From assembly GCA_028753945.1 (NCBI GenBank), contig JAPNXP010000006.1, positions 3,720,001-3,784,000 of the forward strand: a stretch of DNA of 64,000 nt, read 5' to 3'. Of the stretch, positions 20,651 through 32,100 are shown piece after piece. The notes beneath the pieces were generated by a model. The model saw nothing but the letters and a program-made list of their open reading frames with translations. It was not told the DNA's origin and ran no database searches. This DNA comes from Hexactinellida sp. DTS-2022. Lineage: Eukaryota > Porifera > Hexactinellida. Numbering within the stretch: position 1 is the first letter of the stretch; every line of letters begins with the position of its first letter. The position numbers and the translations under genes are program-made.

Positions 20651-22579
20651 ATGGCAGAAAAGCTATTAGACCCAGGTACTAAAACAAAATATGGTACCGT
20701 GAAATCGGGAAAGAACGTTTCAGGAAATGTCGGCGATAATTTCGAGAGGTTAACTTACCAACACGTAACTTATGATATACCAACAATCAATTTGTGCGGA
20801 GTTTATAAATTCAAACAGAAAAGGATTCTAACTGACGTCAGTGGAATAATGTACCCTGGATTGAATGCCATAATGGGACCGACTGGAAGTGGGAAAACTA
20901 CATTGATGGATGTTTTGGCCGCGAGAAAGGTCAAAAGCAACATCAGAGGTCAGATATTGGTGAATGAAGAACCGCTGCCGTACTACTTCAAGTGTATAAC
21001 AGGCTATGTTGTACAGGATGACTGTCTGGAAACGGCATTGAGTGTCAGGGAGAATATTTTCTTTTCGGCTAACTTAAGATTACCGTTTTCAACCTCTCTA
21101 CGCACCAAACGAGCAAGGGTCCAGAATGCAATTGACAAATTGGGCCTGACAAGTGTTGCGGATCGAATCATAGGAAATGCATTCCATCACAACATTTCAG
21201 GAGGCGAGCGGAAAAGAACAAATATCGCAATGGAACTAGTCATTTCTCCAAAAATACTTTTCCTCGACGAGCCCACTACAGGATTGGATGCATACACAGC
21301 TGTTCAACTGATCCATCAATTGAAAGCGCTCAGTAATGAAGGAAAAATAATCATCACAGCGATTCATCAGCCACGCTACGCTATTTACAACCTATTCGAT
21401 AGCATCACACTGCTGTCTAAGGGTCGTACTGTTTATCACGGAGAAGCGAAGCAAGCCCTCAATTACCTAGCCAAATTAGGCTATGATTGCCCTGATAGGG
21501 AAAACCCTGCAGATTTCTTTCTAGACGTAATAGCACAGGATGAAATAAGAATTGGAGCTACCCCACATAACCATATGATTACTTGCTTAGCTGATCAATA
21601 CGACCATTCTGATGTTAAAAAGACGATTGTACGACAACTGAATAGAATTGTTGAACAACATAATAGAGATGAGAATCGTGAGGAAACCCAAATAAAGAGT
21701 GCGTACGCTACTAATATTATTTGGCAGATCCTAGTAGTTAGTCATAGAACGTTGAAACATCTAATACGAACGCCACTAGAGTTCATTTTGGTACTGATTA
21801 TAAATGTCGTTTTCTCATTGGTAGTAGGAGGTGTGTACTGGCAGTTAAGATTGGATAGCGAAGGTTTACAGAATAGGATTGGTGCTATTTTCCTTATCAT
21901 AATGAATCAGGTTTTCGCTAATTTATCAGGATTGAATACCTTTCTTCAAGGAAAAGTACTTTTTGTGCACGAAAATGCGAGTGGGTATTACAGAGTGTCG
22001 GCATATTTTTTCGCGAAATTACTTTTGGATCTTTTACCGAAACGATTAATACCAGTTACAATGGGTGGTACCATAATATATTTCATGATGGGATTTCAAG
22101 TTCAGATCCGTAAATACTTAATTTTTATTCTCACATTAATGTTGACAACAATTGCCGCTGCAGGATTTACTTTTCTCTATGGTGCTTTAGTGAATAATTT
22201 CGCGGTAGCAAATTTAATGACAGGACTTACCTTTGTGATGATGATGATATTCGGTGGTTTGCTGGTTAATATAACATCGCTACCAGAATGGATTCAATGG
22301 ATACAGTATTTGAGTGTATTTCGCTTAGCTATTTCTACTTTGTCAATCAACGAGTTGTTAGAATTGGAATTCAACCAAACGGAAACAAAAGGAAGTGGGA
22401 AATGCGGCTCAAATGTAACGAATATTACATTGTACGGCGAATGCTATCTACAACAACAAGGCATTCATTATGGTGAACCGTTTGATATATGGAGAGGTGT
22501 AGTTGGCCTGGCTGGGTTTGGACTAATATTGTTGACACTCACCTACCTCGTATTACTTTGTATAAAGAAGGAAAAGTAG
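20651..22579 (+). CDS. ABCG: ABCG2-like half-transporter 4
   Basis: 642 residues, single exon, recent duplicate of ABCG 3. Walker A GPTGSGKTT at 76-84, VVQDDCLETALSVREN, signature ISGGERKR, ILFLDEPTTGLDA and AIHQPRYAIYNLFDS. Six membrane helices follow from about residue 370, with EGLQNRIGAIFLII, HENASGYYRVSAYFF and FGGLLVNITSLPEWIQW. The extracellular loop near the C-terminus has CGSNVTNITLYGEC, with N-glycosylation sequons and two cysteines that could pair. The ORF is fully open with no missing catalytic residue. The unit is separated from its twin by the transposon-rich interval 17520-20302, which is absent from the other flank. Confidence 0.96.
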   Translation: MAEKLLDPGTKTKYGTVKSGKNVSGNVGDNFERLTYQHVTYDIPTINLCGVYKFKQKRILTDVSGIMYPGLNAIMGPTGSGKTTLMDVLAARKVKSNIRGQILVNEEPLPYYFKCITGYVVQDDCLETALSVRENIFFSANLRLPFSTSLRTKRARVQNAIDKLGLTSVADRIIGNAFHHNISGGERKRTNIAMELVISPKILFLDEPTTGLDAYTAVQLIHQLKALSNEGKIIITAIHQPRYAIYNLFDSITLLSKGRTVYHGEAKQALNYLAKLGYDCPDRENPADFFLDVIAQDEIRIGATPHNHMITCLADQYDHSDVKKTIVRQLNRIVEQHNRDENREETQIKSAYATNIIWQILVVSHRTLKHLIRTPLEFILVLIINVVFSLVVGGVYWQLRLDSEGLQNRIGAIFLIIMNQVFANLSGLNTFLQGKVLFVHENASGYYRVSAYFFAKLLLDLLPKRLIPVTMGGTIIYFMMGFQVQIRKYLIFILTLMLTTIAAAGFTFLYGALVNNFAVANLMTGLTFVMMMIFGGLLVNITSLPEWIQWIQYLSVFRLAISTLSINELLELEFNQTETKGSGKCGSNVTNITLYGECYLQQQGIHYGEPFDIWRGVVGLAGFGLILLTLTYLVLLCIKKEK

Positions 22580-23075
22580 GATTGTAACTAACTCGTGTTT
22601 GATTGCTCTATTACATAGTTTATCATGTGTGTTATTATAAAATAAAATGTAGAGATCATATTCTTAAATTACTAAAATTAGAGTGAAAAGGGTAGGTTGA
22701 AACAGTAGACATAATAACAAGATTACTATCTTATAATTTAAATTCAAGTCTAAAATTATTCTTGTAATACAGTGGTCCTTGCCTAATTGCAATTGTAGTC
22801 AATTGCATTCCCAAGTTAGTATTATATGTTAATATGTCCCTCTCATCAAGTTCGCATATTTGAAAGCAAATTTCATGAAAATATGACTTGTTATTACGCG
22901 AACTCCAATGTAAAAGGAATATAATTTATGCTCAAGGTTCAAATTCTCAATACTTGCAAGCAGTGAAATGATGAATCGCAGAAACAATAAATTTAAAACT
23001 TGTTTTGAAATCGTTTATAAGTGGATTATAGTCGTATTATTGAATTACTCAATTATATTCCAACAAATTCGTACA
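22580..23075. other. 3' flank of ABCG 4 and spacer
   Basis: The first 200 bp duplicate 16815-17020. AATAAA-like signals near 22640. The remainder is AT-rich with nothing recognised. Confidence 0.55.
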
Positions 23076-23300
23076 TCTATCTATACATTAAAAGTACAAC
23101 TGTTGTTTTGTTTGTTTGTGTGTTGATCCAGAATTAATAGGAAATACCACGAGCTCTAGAGATATGAAAATTTGCATGCAGGGGTAATTTTACACGCTAA
23201 CAACGATCTATTGGTTTCCAAACGAAATAACGGGATTATGACGTTATAAAGGTACATATTTGGGAATAACTCTTCAGTTTTTATAAGATTCGCCCACAAT
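23076..23300 (+). mobile_element. 5' part of a Helitron-like element
   Basis: Starts after an A with TCTATCTATACATTAAAAG, then tgttttgtttgtttgtgtg, aataggaaataccacgag and tgcaggggtaattttac, matching the 5' part of element 2 (inverse of 19820-19978). The 3' end was not found, so the end given is approximate. Confidence 0.6.
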
Positions 23301-23647
23301 TTTAGATGACAAGACAACATGAAATGAGACACACGTATACCAATTTATGGATTTATGACGTCACGTGGGAACTAATTGGGATGTCACATGTAAAATAAAT
23401 TATATTGCATGTTTCTTCAAATTCACTACACAAACTGTATTGAGGTTTGGTAATTACCTGCTGACTCCACCTGCATAATTTCAGTTTAGTTAATCTATTG
23501 GTGATTAGTTAAGCCGAATAGACTGTATTCTTAAATATTCCCACTTTCTAGAATCTTCCCGAGATCTACAAAATACAACAATTATGGTATACTTAATAAT
23601 GTATTTTAAATCGAACAAATTGTAATAATTAGCTAAATAGAAATAGG
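23301..23647. other. Spacer downstream of MRPL22, no recognised element
   Basis: AT-rich sequence, perhaps the remainder of the preceding Helitron-like element and the MRPL22 3' UTR. Confidence 0.4.
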
Positions 23648-24343
23648 CTAGAGTGCATGAGGCATATCTCGATCTATATTTTTAGATAATTTCGGACCTA
23701 ATCTCTCTTCAAGAGTGGGGTATCGAACTGTGCTTGGATAAAGGGAGAATGGAATGCGTTCAGGTGGCTTGTTGAGCCAATATTCACTTTTGGTTGGTCT
23801 TGGATTTAATGTACGATCAGGTGGTTTACCTAACTTTAATATTAAGAAATAATGTGCAAATTTGTCACGTTGTAAATCAGCTTTCCCTTTCGCGCGAAAT
23901 CTAGCACTCTTTATAACAGTTCCTCTACCAACATGACTCTTATACACCCATATATCTGAGGGTTTTATTTCGCCGAAATGTTTTTGCGCCTTTTTAAACG
24001 TTGATACAACAGTAGCATAGACATCCCTCGCACTTCTAATTTCACAAAACTGTAATTGGATTAAAGCCATATCCACAGTTAAGTGACGTATTAAACGCGC
24101 TACTCTATTAACGGTCTTTGGAGGTTGTTTAACATTCCAACTAGCCAATCCTACACAGTCTGTTGTTTGTATTGGTCCGTAAGGGAATGGAGATTTAAGT
24201 TTGGGAGGGGGTGGGTCAGGTAAATGTTTTTCTCTATTCAATGTTAAGTCGAGACTGCGAATTGGAATTGTAAGTGGAAAATTGGATTTAAAAATATATT
24301 TTGGATTGCGTGAGAGAAGCTTTAGTATTGCATTTAAAGCCAT
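23648..24343 (-). CDS. MRPL22: Mitochondrial large ribosomal subunit protein uL22m
   Basis: 231 residues, single exon. The N-terminal 30 or so residues are basic and lack acidic residues up to Asp32 (MALNAILKLLSRNPKYIFKS), fitting a mitochondrial import signal. The uL22 domain occupies about 75-180: PPKTVNRVARLIRHLTVDMALIQL matches the first helices, and WVYKSHVGRGTVIKSARFRAKGK is the extended beta-hairpin that reaches the exit tunnel. A C-terminal extension with RPTKSEYWLNKPPERIPF is typical of mitochondrial forms. The start is the only methionine giving an import signal. It lies between ABCG 4 and the copine gene with no shared promoter visible. Confidence 0.9.
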   Translation of the reverse strand: MALNAILKLLSRNPKYIFKSNFPLTIPIRSLDLTLNREKHLPDPPPPKLKSPFPYGPIQTTDCVGLASWNVKQPPKTVNRVARLIRHLTVDMALIQLQFCEIRSARDVYATVVSTFKKAQKHFGEIKPSDIWVYKSHVGRGTVIKSARFRAKGKADLQRDKFAHYFLILKLGKPPDRTLNPRPTKSEYWLNKPPERIPFSLYPSTVRYPTLEERLGPKLSKNIDRDMPHAL

Positions 24344-24581
24344 CTAATATAGATTAAAATTGATTACATTAATTTAAAATTAATTAAATAAACAGTCAAT
24401 ACAGCTTTTGGAACGTCCATTAATGTTATCATATACAAACTATGCATTTCCATTTTATAAATCCCAATCGTATTTGAGGCCCAAATGTATAAGAGTAATT
24501 CAAAAGCTACCAATTTTTGTTAATAGCAAGTATATAATCAAGGTTGAAACCATTTCGAATCAATACTGATCTAATCAAATA

Positions 24582-24968
24582 CAGTAGACTCTTGTTATCT
24601 GTAATTTTTGCGATGCATAACGTTTGAATGGCCCTAAGGCGAAATATCAGCTAAGGCAAACAAGGTTTACTTCCATTAGCCTATAGAAATGCACGTAAGC
24701 AAGGAATTATCCAGGAGCTCGAGACGCTCCTTTTGGAGCATGATTTTTGGAAAATTTGAATTTAGGAGCGCGAAAATTTGGAATCCTCTCCTATTCCATA
24801 TCATTAATTTGTGATTTAGGCGTATGTAAATTGGATTAGCCTAGGATTAGGAGCGAATTTACAAATAGCTGTATAATAAACTGCTTGCAAGTGACTCCGG
24901 TTAATAAAAATTCCGGATAATACGAACATATCGATGGTCCAGTTGTTCGCATTAACGAGAGTCTACTG
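24582..24968. mobile_element. P1-type MITE split by a nested hAT-like MITE
   Basis: Outer element: ACAGTAGACTCTTGTTA left and TAACGAGAGTCTACTGTA right, TA-flanked. Internal actccggttaat and ttccggataatacgaac are P1 motifs. The inner element at 24700-24883 interrupts it. Confidence 0.75.
24700..24883 (-). mobile_element. hAT-like MITE of the GGAGCG family
   Basis: Starts CAAGGAATTATCCAG, ends CTGTATAATAAACTG, and carries the family interior (gagacgctccttttggagca, gtgatttaggcgtatg). Flanking octamers match only at 5 of 8 positions. Confidence 0.85.
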
Positions 24969-25309
24969 TACTAGTACTTGGTCCAAACAATTATTGATTA
25001 TTTGGTTGCAACGTTAATATTTATGGAAAATTCCACTTGCTATTATGCAAGCTCTATAGCATAATTTCGGAATAGCCATTGAGAATTCCAAGGTATATTA
25101 TTTATAATTATTAATTAAAGTAAACAAAACAAAATAATAAGCCAATTTACATGCACCTACATTATAACCGTCAGTTCATATACAGGTACAAACAAAATAA
25201 TTTATCAAAATAGAAACCTCTGACAATATTATAACTTAGTAATAAACATCAAATAATTAGATATTCCATTGAACAAATGCACATTTGATAAGTACATATT
25301 ATAAACAAG
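24969..25309 (-). other. Copine 3' untranslated region and spacer
   Basis: AT-rich sequence directly after the copine stop codon. AATAAA-type signals occur on the minus strand near 25245. No repeat recognised. Confidence 0.5.
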
Positions 25310-27292
25310 TTATTGGGGTGGTGCGGTGGGGTAGGGTGGATTTCCCCCTGGAGGTCCTACGTAGGCACCTTGATGAGGATACGCTTGGTACCCATATGGA
25401 GATGCAGGCGGTAAATAACCGGCTTGTTGTTGAGGTTGGTATCCCCATTGTGGTGGTGCTATACCAGTTGGGTGTGTGTATTTAGCAGCAGTAGCAGGGG
25501 GCCCCTGTTGTAATGGGTAACCAGCGGGATTGAATTGTGCGGGTTGAGCGAGAAAAGGCGCTGAAGCATGGAGTGGGTTTGGCGGTGCTTGGTTTGGGTA
25601 GGGAGAGTTGTAGCCCATTGCCTGAGGCGGTGTTTGTGCAGTGGAGCGTATGTCTTCAAGCGATGATATTTCTGGAGCGTTAAACATACGTGCGACAGGT
25701 GGCTTTGGGAGAATGCCATAATCACTCATGCATTTTGTAACCTGTCCAGGGACTTCGGCTAGCACTTCTTTAGCTAAATTGAATTGTGTGGAGTTTTGTT
25801 TAACTTCTCGTAATGGTACAAACTGTACAATGTCATTCTTCATTTGTTTGCGTGTCCGTGAATGCACGAGTGGTATATCATCAGCGTCCAATGTGTTCAT
25901 ATCTGTAAAGTCAGCGCCGCCTACGCCCACTATAACAATAGAGAGCGGTAAGCAAGAAGCCTCGACAATCAAATCAGAGCTCTGCCGCATATCATTAATA
26001 ACACCGTCTGTTATTATCAGCAGAATCGTATAAGAGTGTTCTTCCATTTGACTTTGTGCGACGGCTTTTGAATAGGCTATGATTTCAGAGAAGAGAGTTG
26101 GACCAGACAATCTACAGGAAGCCAGTGTATACGTATAAGCGTCTATTATGCCTTGAATACCGTTAACTTCTGGATCTTCTTTGCCGTTAAGGGGAAAGCA
26201 ATGGTGAGCTCGGTCGTAAGCTGGTGGGAGTTTGGCACCAAATCCAAAACAAGGGATTTTTTGGTCGCTATCATAAGGTACAAGGATATTACCTACGCTC
26301 TTAATAGCTTCGAGATACTCATTGTCTTTTGTTCCTATATGATGTAGGGACCTCGGGTCAGCTGGATTTCCATTGGAACCGGTATAATCAATGGCTACAA
26401 TCAATTGGATTTGTAGACCACCTTTTAAGTACTCAACAAATGTATGGATAGGCGTAATGACGATACGCGAAAATGTGAATGTACCTGAATTAGTGTATTT
26501 CTTTCCCTTTTTACGCTTTATATCCTGGTTAATCAGTGAGAATGAGTTAATATTACCATGCTCAGGACTGATCTCTGCGAAAGAAGTTCTAAACGAACCG
26601 ATTAAATCAACTTTTCCACTAATATTCCAATCAAAAACATCGAATTGCAATGGTGTATTGTAGTCACCCGAACACAGAGCTGAGAAACCGATATCAAACG
26701 GATCAAAAACAGGATTCAAATTACTCTTTATAACTCCACTCTTGTAAACAAGTACTGGGCGACTTCCTTCACGGATTTTACGAATCTCAAAGTAGGGATC
26801 AGATTTACCGAAAAAGTCCTTTTTATCCAGTTTAGTACAGCGTGTGTATATGGTTACTTTAGCCTTATTAGCAACAGTCTCTTCAGCAAAAAGCGTTATA
26901 GTGCCTCGATTCCGACCTTTATCCTTCAAAGTGTACATCATTGGCTCACCAGAGCTAGCGAGCTCGCCTAATCGCACATGTGTATTGCCTATATAATCAT
27001 TCTTTCCTATACGGTCATAATCTTCTACAACGAATTTAAGCACTTGCTCCTCCTCAAATCTATATGATAACTCGAAAACTTTATCAAATTTCGGTTCATG
27101 ATTGTTTTCCTTTACTTCAGTTGTGCCTATTTTCCGGTAAGAATTACCTTCGCGAATGTACAGGGTTACAAATGGATCTGATTTTGAGAAGAGATCCATT
27201 TTAGGGAGTCCTGAACATGAAACGGATATTTCTACGATAGAAGTGCAGTCTTCTTCATAGAGAAAAGGTTGTGCGCCTTGTAATCCAGCCAT
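25310..27292 (-). CDS. CPNE: Copine with a Pro/Gln/Gly/Tyr-rich C-terminal tail
   Basis: 660 residues, single exon. Two C2 domains (about 15-130 and 140-275) keep Ca2+-binding acidic positions: D33, D39, D91, D93 and D99 in the first; D159, D165, D218, D221 and D229 in the second. The copine-type vWA domain (about 290-505) has DYTGSNG at 302-308 as its MIDAS start and ITDG at 427-430. Copines bind phospholipid in response to calcium and recruit partners to membranes. Most are 530-560 residues. Here a low-complexity tail from about 545 adds over 100 residues rich in P, Q, G, Y and A, with YPTAPPQ as the last seven. Its PTAP at 655-658 matches the ESCRT-I (TSG101) docking motif. Function of the tail is inference. 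Other copines usually have many introns; none are here. Confidence 0.95.
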   Translation of the reverse strand: MAGLQGAQPFLYEEDCTSIVEISVSCSGLPKMDLFSKSDPFVTLYIREGNSYRKIGTTEVKENNHEPKFDKVFELSYRFEEEQVLKFVVEDYDRIGKNDYIGNTHVRLGELASSGEPMMYTLKDKGRNRGTITLFAEETVANKAKVTIYTRCTKLDKKDFFGKSDPYFEIRKIREGSRPVLVYKSGVIKSNLNPVFDPFDIGFSALCSGDYNTPLQFDVFDWNISGKVDLIGSFRTSFAEISPEHGNINSFSLINQDIKRKKGKKYTNSGTFTFSRIVITPIHTFVEYLKGGLQIQLIVAIDYTGSNGNPADPRSLHHIGTKDNEYLEAIKSVGNILVPYDSDQKIPCFGFGAKLPPAYDRAHHCFPLNGKEDPEVNGIQGIIDAYTYTLASCRLSGPTLFSEIIAYSKAVAQSQMEEHSYTILLIITDGVINDMRQSSDLIVEASCLPLSIVIVGVGGADFTDMNTLDADDIPLVHSRTRKQMKNDIVQFVPLREVKQNSTQFNLAKEVLAEVPGQVTKCMSDYGILPKPPVARMFNAPEISSLEDIRSTAQTPPQAMGYNSPYPNQAPPNPLHASAPFLAQPAQFNPAGYPLQQGPPATAAKYTHPTGIAPPQWGYQPQQQAGYLPPASPYGYQAYPHQGAYVGPPGGNPPYPTAPPQ

Positions 27293-27911
27293 GTCCGAAG
27301 AATAATTACGTAAATCAACTTTTTAACGTCTAGTATTAAATCGGGTTATTTATACATGCGTGCTTTCAATATAAATCTTAAGTAATTCAGAGCAATTTCA
27401 GAGCAACCGTGTAATGATAATTATAGAATAACATTATGTTTTCCTAGTACAAAAGTGCAAACATAAACCTATTCCAGAATAGGAAGCAAATTGTGTGCTA
27501 GGCTTCTATGTTTAAGCAGTGCATAGCTTACGTAAGAAGATAATGAAATATAATTAGAGATAGAGCGAATACGTAAATCCTTCGTTATAAAATATTAGAA
27601 ATAATTTGCATCGTCGAGGATGGTTTTGTGAAAATTATTTTTGATTACAAGTCAATAAATTAATTAAAGCGCTAAAGGCAATTAAATATGAGTATATTTC
27701 AATCTAAGGATTCAAAAATTTGAAATACACCAAACGTAATACAAAATTTAGGCAAAAAAGGATTATATTTCAAGCCATTGTCAGGAAATCAGCAAGTTTT
27801 CCTTAATAATCCATTTTCTAATTGCTAATGTTCTCTAATAGATTAGTTGGGACTCGTGGAGTAATAGAAATTACAGACTTTAGAATATAATTATACTTTA
27901 ATAGTAAATGT
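27293..27911. other. Copine upstream region, no recognised element
   Basis: AT-rich 5' flank of the copine gene. No TATA element or repeat could be supported. Confidence 0.45.
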
Positions 27912-28056
27912 ATAATCGTTAGTACGAACGCAGGTAATATTAAATTCCGGTTAATACGCAGACTTTCCCAATTCCTTTAAAGCCTGTTAGTACGATTTCG
28001 GATAAGGCGAATAATTTATATGTTCCTCTGGTGTTCGTACTAACGAGAGTCGACTG
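27912..28056. mobile_element. P1-family MITE
   Basis: CGTTAGTACGAACG at the left and GTTCGTACTAACGAGAGTCG at the right, with internal ttccggttaatacg and gatttcggataaggcgaa motifs. The left end is worn. Confidence 0.7.
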
Positions 28057-28072
28057 TAGTTCGCATATTTAT

Positions 28073-28195
28073 AGAGGATACCGGTTATAACACCATATTA
28101 TGGAAACGGTTCTATTTATTAGTGATGGAAAAGTATCGGTAATAAAGACATATTTGATCTACTTCCATCCATGTTCTTATAACCGGTATGCACTG
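28073..28195. mobile_element. P3-family MITE
   Basis: Left GATACCGGTTATAA and right TTATAACCGGTATGCACTG, with cggtaataaagacat in the interior. Confidence 0.7.
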
Positions 28196-28295
28196 TAAAA
28201 ATTTTCTCCAAAAAAGCAAAGTGGGAAAGTATGCAAAACTTAATTTGAACAACAACGAACCAGATAGTGTTAATAATTATTTAACAATGCAAGTA

Positions 28296-28469
28296 CAGTA
28301 GAACCTTATTAGTACGAACACAGTTAATACGAACACTATTTCAGTCCCTACAAAGTATTTTCAATACAAATAATATCGGTTATATAAGTTATTAATTAAT
28401 TAATACGAACTCCGGATAGGCGAACGCATTTTGACGATCCCTGTTGTTCGTACTAACGAGATTCTACTA
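28296..28469. mobile_element. P1-family MITE, full-length
   Basis: TA-flanked. CAGTAGAACCTTATTAGTAC at the left and GTACTAACGAGATTCTACTA at the right. Interior holds the core TTAATACGAAC in repeated, alternating orientation. Confidence 0.8.
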
Positions 28470-28772
28470 TAATATGCGCAAAACAGGTGTCAAATTGGAG
28501 TGGAATTTGGAATCCATTTAAGGCTTCCGATTCGAAAACACAAAGCTGTTTAAGTAAATTTCGCAAATGAGGATACTGACTTAACACTTTCTCATTTATT
28601 ATTTAACTTTAATCCTTGTCTCCCCAAAAGAAATATTAACAATAAGTATTATTATTATAAATAAAACAACTGTAACCTAAGGAACTACAATGTCTGAGAT
28701 TGAAAAGTGGTGAGATGATTGTTGAACCAGATAATGAATAAGAGCTACAAATAATATATTTGCGTTGAATTA

Positions 28773-29172
28773 CTATAAGGAATATGAGAGTATTGGAGCA
28801 AGCCAAGTCTCAATAGAAGCTAAATCTTCACCTTTTCTAATAGAATAATCTACAACTTGTTCCTTAGTTACCTTACCAACAGAAAAGTATGTAGCTTTAG
28901 GATTTGCAAAGTATAAACCTGAAACAGATGCAGCAGGTATCATAGCTAAACTCTCAGTCAATTTGACACCAATCATAGATGCAACATCCATGGTTCGCCA
29001 CATAGTAGATTTCTCAGTGTGATCAGGTTGTGTCGGATAGCCAGGTGCAGGCCGTATGCCATGGTAACGTACCCTATGGAGGTCTTGGGGCTGTAGATCT
29101 TCATCTGGAGAATAACCCCAGAATTCTTTTCGAACGCGTGCGTGAAGTTCTTCTGCAAAAGCTTCGGCCAAC
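28773..29172 (-). CDS. MTR: MTR last exon (reactivation domain, stop codon)
   Basis: 134 codons including TAG at 28775-28773. Acceptor ACCATAG precedes G|TTGGCCGAAGC. Joining the split codon AG|G from 55859 restores [15 protein letters not shown], the exact family sequence across this point. The exon carries [19 protein letters not shown], the S-adenosylmethionine-binding motif, then [16 protein letters not shown] and the C-terminal [13 protein letters not shown] ends 28 bp upstream of the acceptor. Confidence 0.94.
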
Positions 29173-32100
29173 CTATGGTATAAATATATTATGTGCAAGG
29201 CAGTGTGTTATACAGCTATTTGTAAATACGCTCCTAATCCTGGTTTGATCCAATTTTAATACGCCTAATCACACATTAATGTTACGGTATAGGAGAGGAT
29301 TTCAAATTTTCGCGCTCCTAAGTTAAAATTTTCCAAAAATCATGCTCCAAAAGGAGCATCTCGCGCTCCTGGATAATTCCTTGGTGCAAGTTGAAAATAA
29401 TTATTGGTTGTAGCATAGAGTCAGTCAGTTACAATCACCCAATATTTCTTCAAAGGTCAACAAAATCTATACAATGTATACAAAAGCTGTGAAGTGAGAG
29501 GTGCTAAGTGTTCAGAAATAATAATAAATAGATATTCATAATTTCATATATTCATTTCGCCCCAAAATCGTTAATTGGGGTCGAAAGTATCAATTCGCCG
29601 CTTCCTAAAACAAATTATCCCGGCCCAGTAACTCTCTCTCAAAATTTTGGAATGGAAGCCCTTGATCAATAGTATGTAATTATTAAATTATGCAAACAAA
29701 AAGTGTTAAAAACCAATAATAGCTTAAATATATATACATACTTTACCAATTTATAACCCACTAATAATGCTATACAAGACACAAAAACAAAATACATTTC
29801 ACTAAATATTCACAGAATTTCAATAGTGAATTAATTCTCAAGCAGAGCTTGCGGTTGATACTCGATATACCATGCACCTTCTCGCAAATGATGAAAATGC
29901 ACCAATGAGGGCAACCTAAGTCTGTGTATATGATAACCAATCCTCAAAACTCTGTCTACCAAATCCCAATCCTCTCCACCCCATTTCTCACCGAATTCAA
30001 CACTCATTCCACCTATTGCATCCCAATCAGATTTAAACATTGAAACTAAACCATAACCAAATACTTCCCACATCCCTGGACCATCAAATGCTATAACTCC
30101 ACAGTTCAATCTTCTCAACAGTGGAGTGTACACTGTAATTCCTTGAGTTGTATGCTTCCGAATCGAATCTATCATGTTGATAGGAATATTCAGCTGCAAA
30201 TCACATGTGAATATTATGTCATTCGGGTTAAGGACGCTGGATATTGCCATGTTTTGACCTCGTACCTTATTGAAAGGTCCGTCCATTGGAATGTACTTGT
30301 AATGTCTCAGCTTGAGAGTATGCTTCATGAGTTGGTCTACGTTCAAATCTTTGCTATTGAAATCCACAATGATTACACCGAATTGTCCGTCATTAGTTTG
30401 TTCGTAGATTTTGTTTACATTTTCGATAAAATAGCGTATCCATCTCCTCTGATCTTTGACTATAATTACAATGTGGACAAATGCTGTAAGATTTGGTGCT
30501 ATCTTTGGACTACAAAAAGAACCATTTTCAACATGTATGGTCTGAAAAAGCATGTAACTTTGTCTTGGAGAATAATTCAATCTCACTTTCCCTTCCAGTA
30601 TATATTTACTTTCCCTTACGTAACTTACACTTTTCTCTAAATTAAGTAGAGTGAAATCTTTAAATTTATAATCATTATTTTGAATTGTGAATAAAAAGCT
30701 TTTTACCAAATCTCTTGCTTCTTCATTATTCATAGGAGGTGCCCCGTACAATACGGATTGATCAGCACTACTATTAGGTAGGAATACTTCGTCCTCGAAA
30801 AGGGACCATAATCCAGCATATGTTTCAATTTCCTTTGGATAAAGCTGATAAGTAATATTGTTACATTCAGGGAAAATAGTTGGATATAAGTCGAGTGGTA
30901 GAGGGTTTAATAATGGAATTTTTTCTCTTGGATCATTCATAGGATTAGTGTCGTATTGTGTGAAATGTGACTTCAAATGTTTGAATTTTCCAACTATGTT
31001 AATAGGATAATGTCCTAGAAATCTCTGATCAATAATTCCATAGTATTTATCTTCAGGTCCACGCCAGTATATAGTTAATCCATCAATACCTTCTGAAGAT
31101 AGGTACAGAATCTCAATGCTATATGGTACACCTGATTCAAGGAATAAAATACTCGATTCTTGGAAAACGAGTGGTACTTCTATATTCAAACTACTGTCAG
31201 TTTTCGCGATCAATTTCATTTCTTTCTGTGATTTTCCGGAGGATAACCAGAGCTCTGAATCGCTTATATTATTAGTGGCGATCTTAAATTGATATTGACC
31301 TGTTGAATCTGGTACAAGAAACCCGAATATTCTCAAACCAAATGAAGTGAAGTTGTATTGGATGTTTAGAGAGAAAGCGCTCGTTTGTCGGTCAGGGTAA
31401 AGTGGAAATCCTGGATACGCTTTTAACATTGCTAACTGAGATGTACAAACTTCCATCCAGATATATACAGATAAGCCATTTGATTTGATAGGTGTATCGT
31501 CTTCAATTTGAGAAATTACATTTTGAGATTGTATTTGTTCTTTGGTGAATTTAATTACAACTACTTCAGTATGTAAGTAATCAATATTGGTCAAGACATT
31601 CTCAATTATTTCAATATTTGAAAACCTGTAAAAAAAAGGCTTCACACATAAAAGAAGAACCTCAATCCCAAAGAGAATGAAAAGTAAAACAGTAAACTTT
31701 CTCAATAAAATACGATGCTTCATTGAATTCGCTTGAATTGAAAGCATACTGTCTTCATTATATAGAATAGGTTGTGTGGAGATTATATTACGCCTAATGA
31801 TTAATTAATGCATTAATTAATGATATTCTGAAATGAGTAAATGATAAGATTAAGTTAATAAGCTCTAAGCAGAGGTTCAGTGGCAGATCCCAATAATTTT
31901 AGAGAAAATATTAATAATTTATTACTCGTGAACATCGATAACTGGAAATATACTATAGTGGACTCTTGTCAATACGAACACGGTTATGGCGAAATATCGG
32001 TTATAGCGAAAAGGTATAAATCCCATATGGCCTATACAAATGCATTTAAATGACTCCAGTTAATACGAATTTCGGATAAACGAATAAATTTTGTGTCGAA

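Noticed and set aside
28773-29198. Stand-alone short gene at the last MTR exon
   Set aside because: It lacks a start codon in a sensible place, begins at a proper AG acceptor and completes the split codon left at 55859, so it is the last MTR exon.
30143-30640. Plus-strand ORFs antisense to the glycosyltransferases (also 42130-42882, 45953-46363, 46385-46705)
   Set aside because: They recur only because the sense genes are duplicated. No recognisable domain and no start context.
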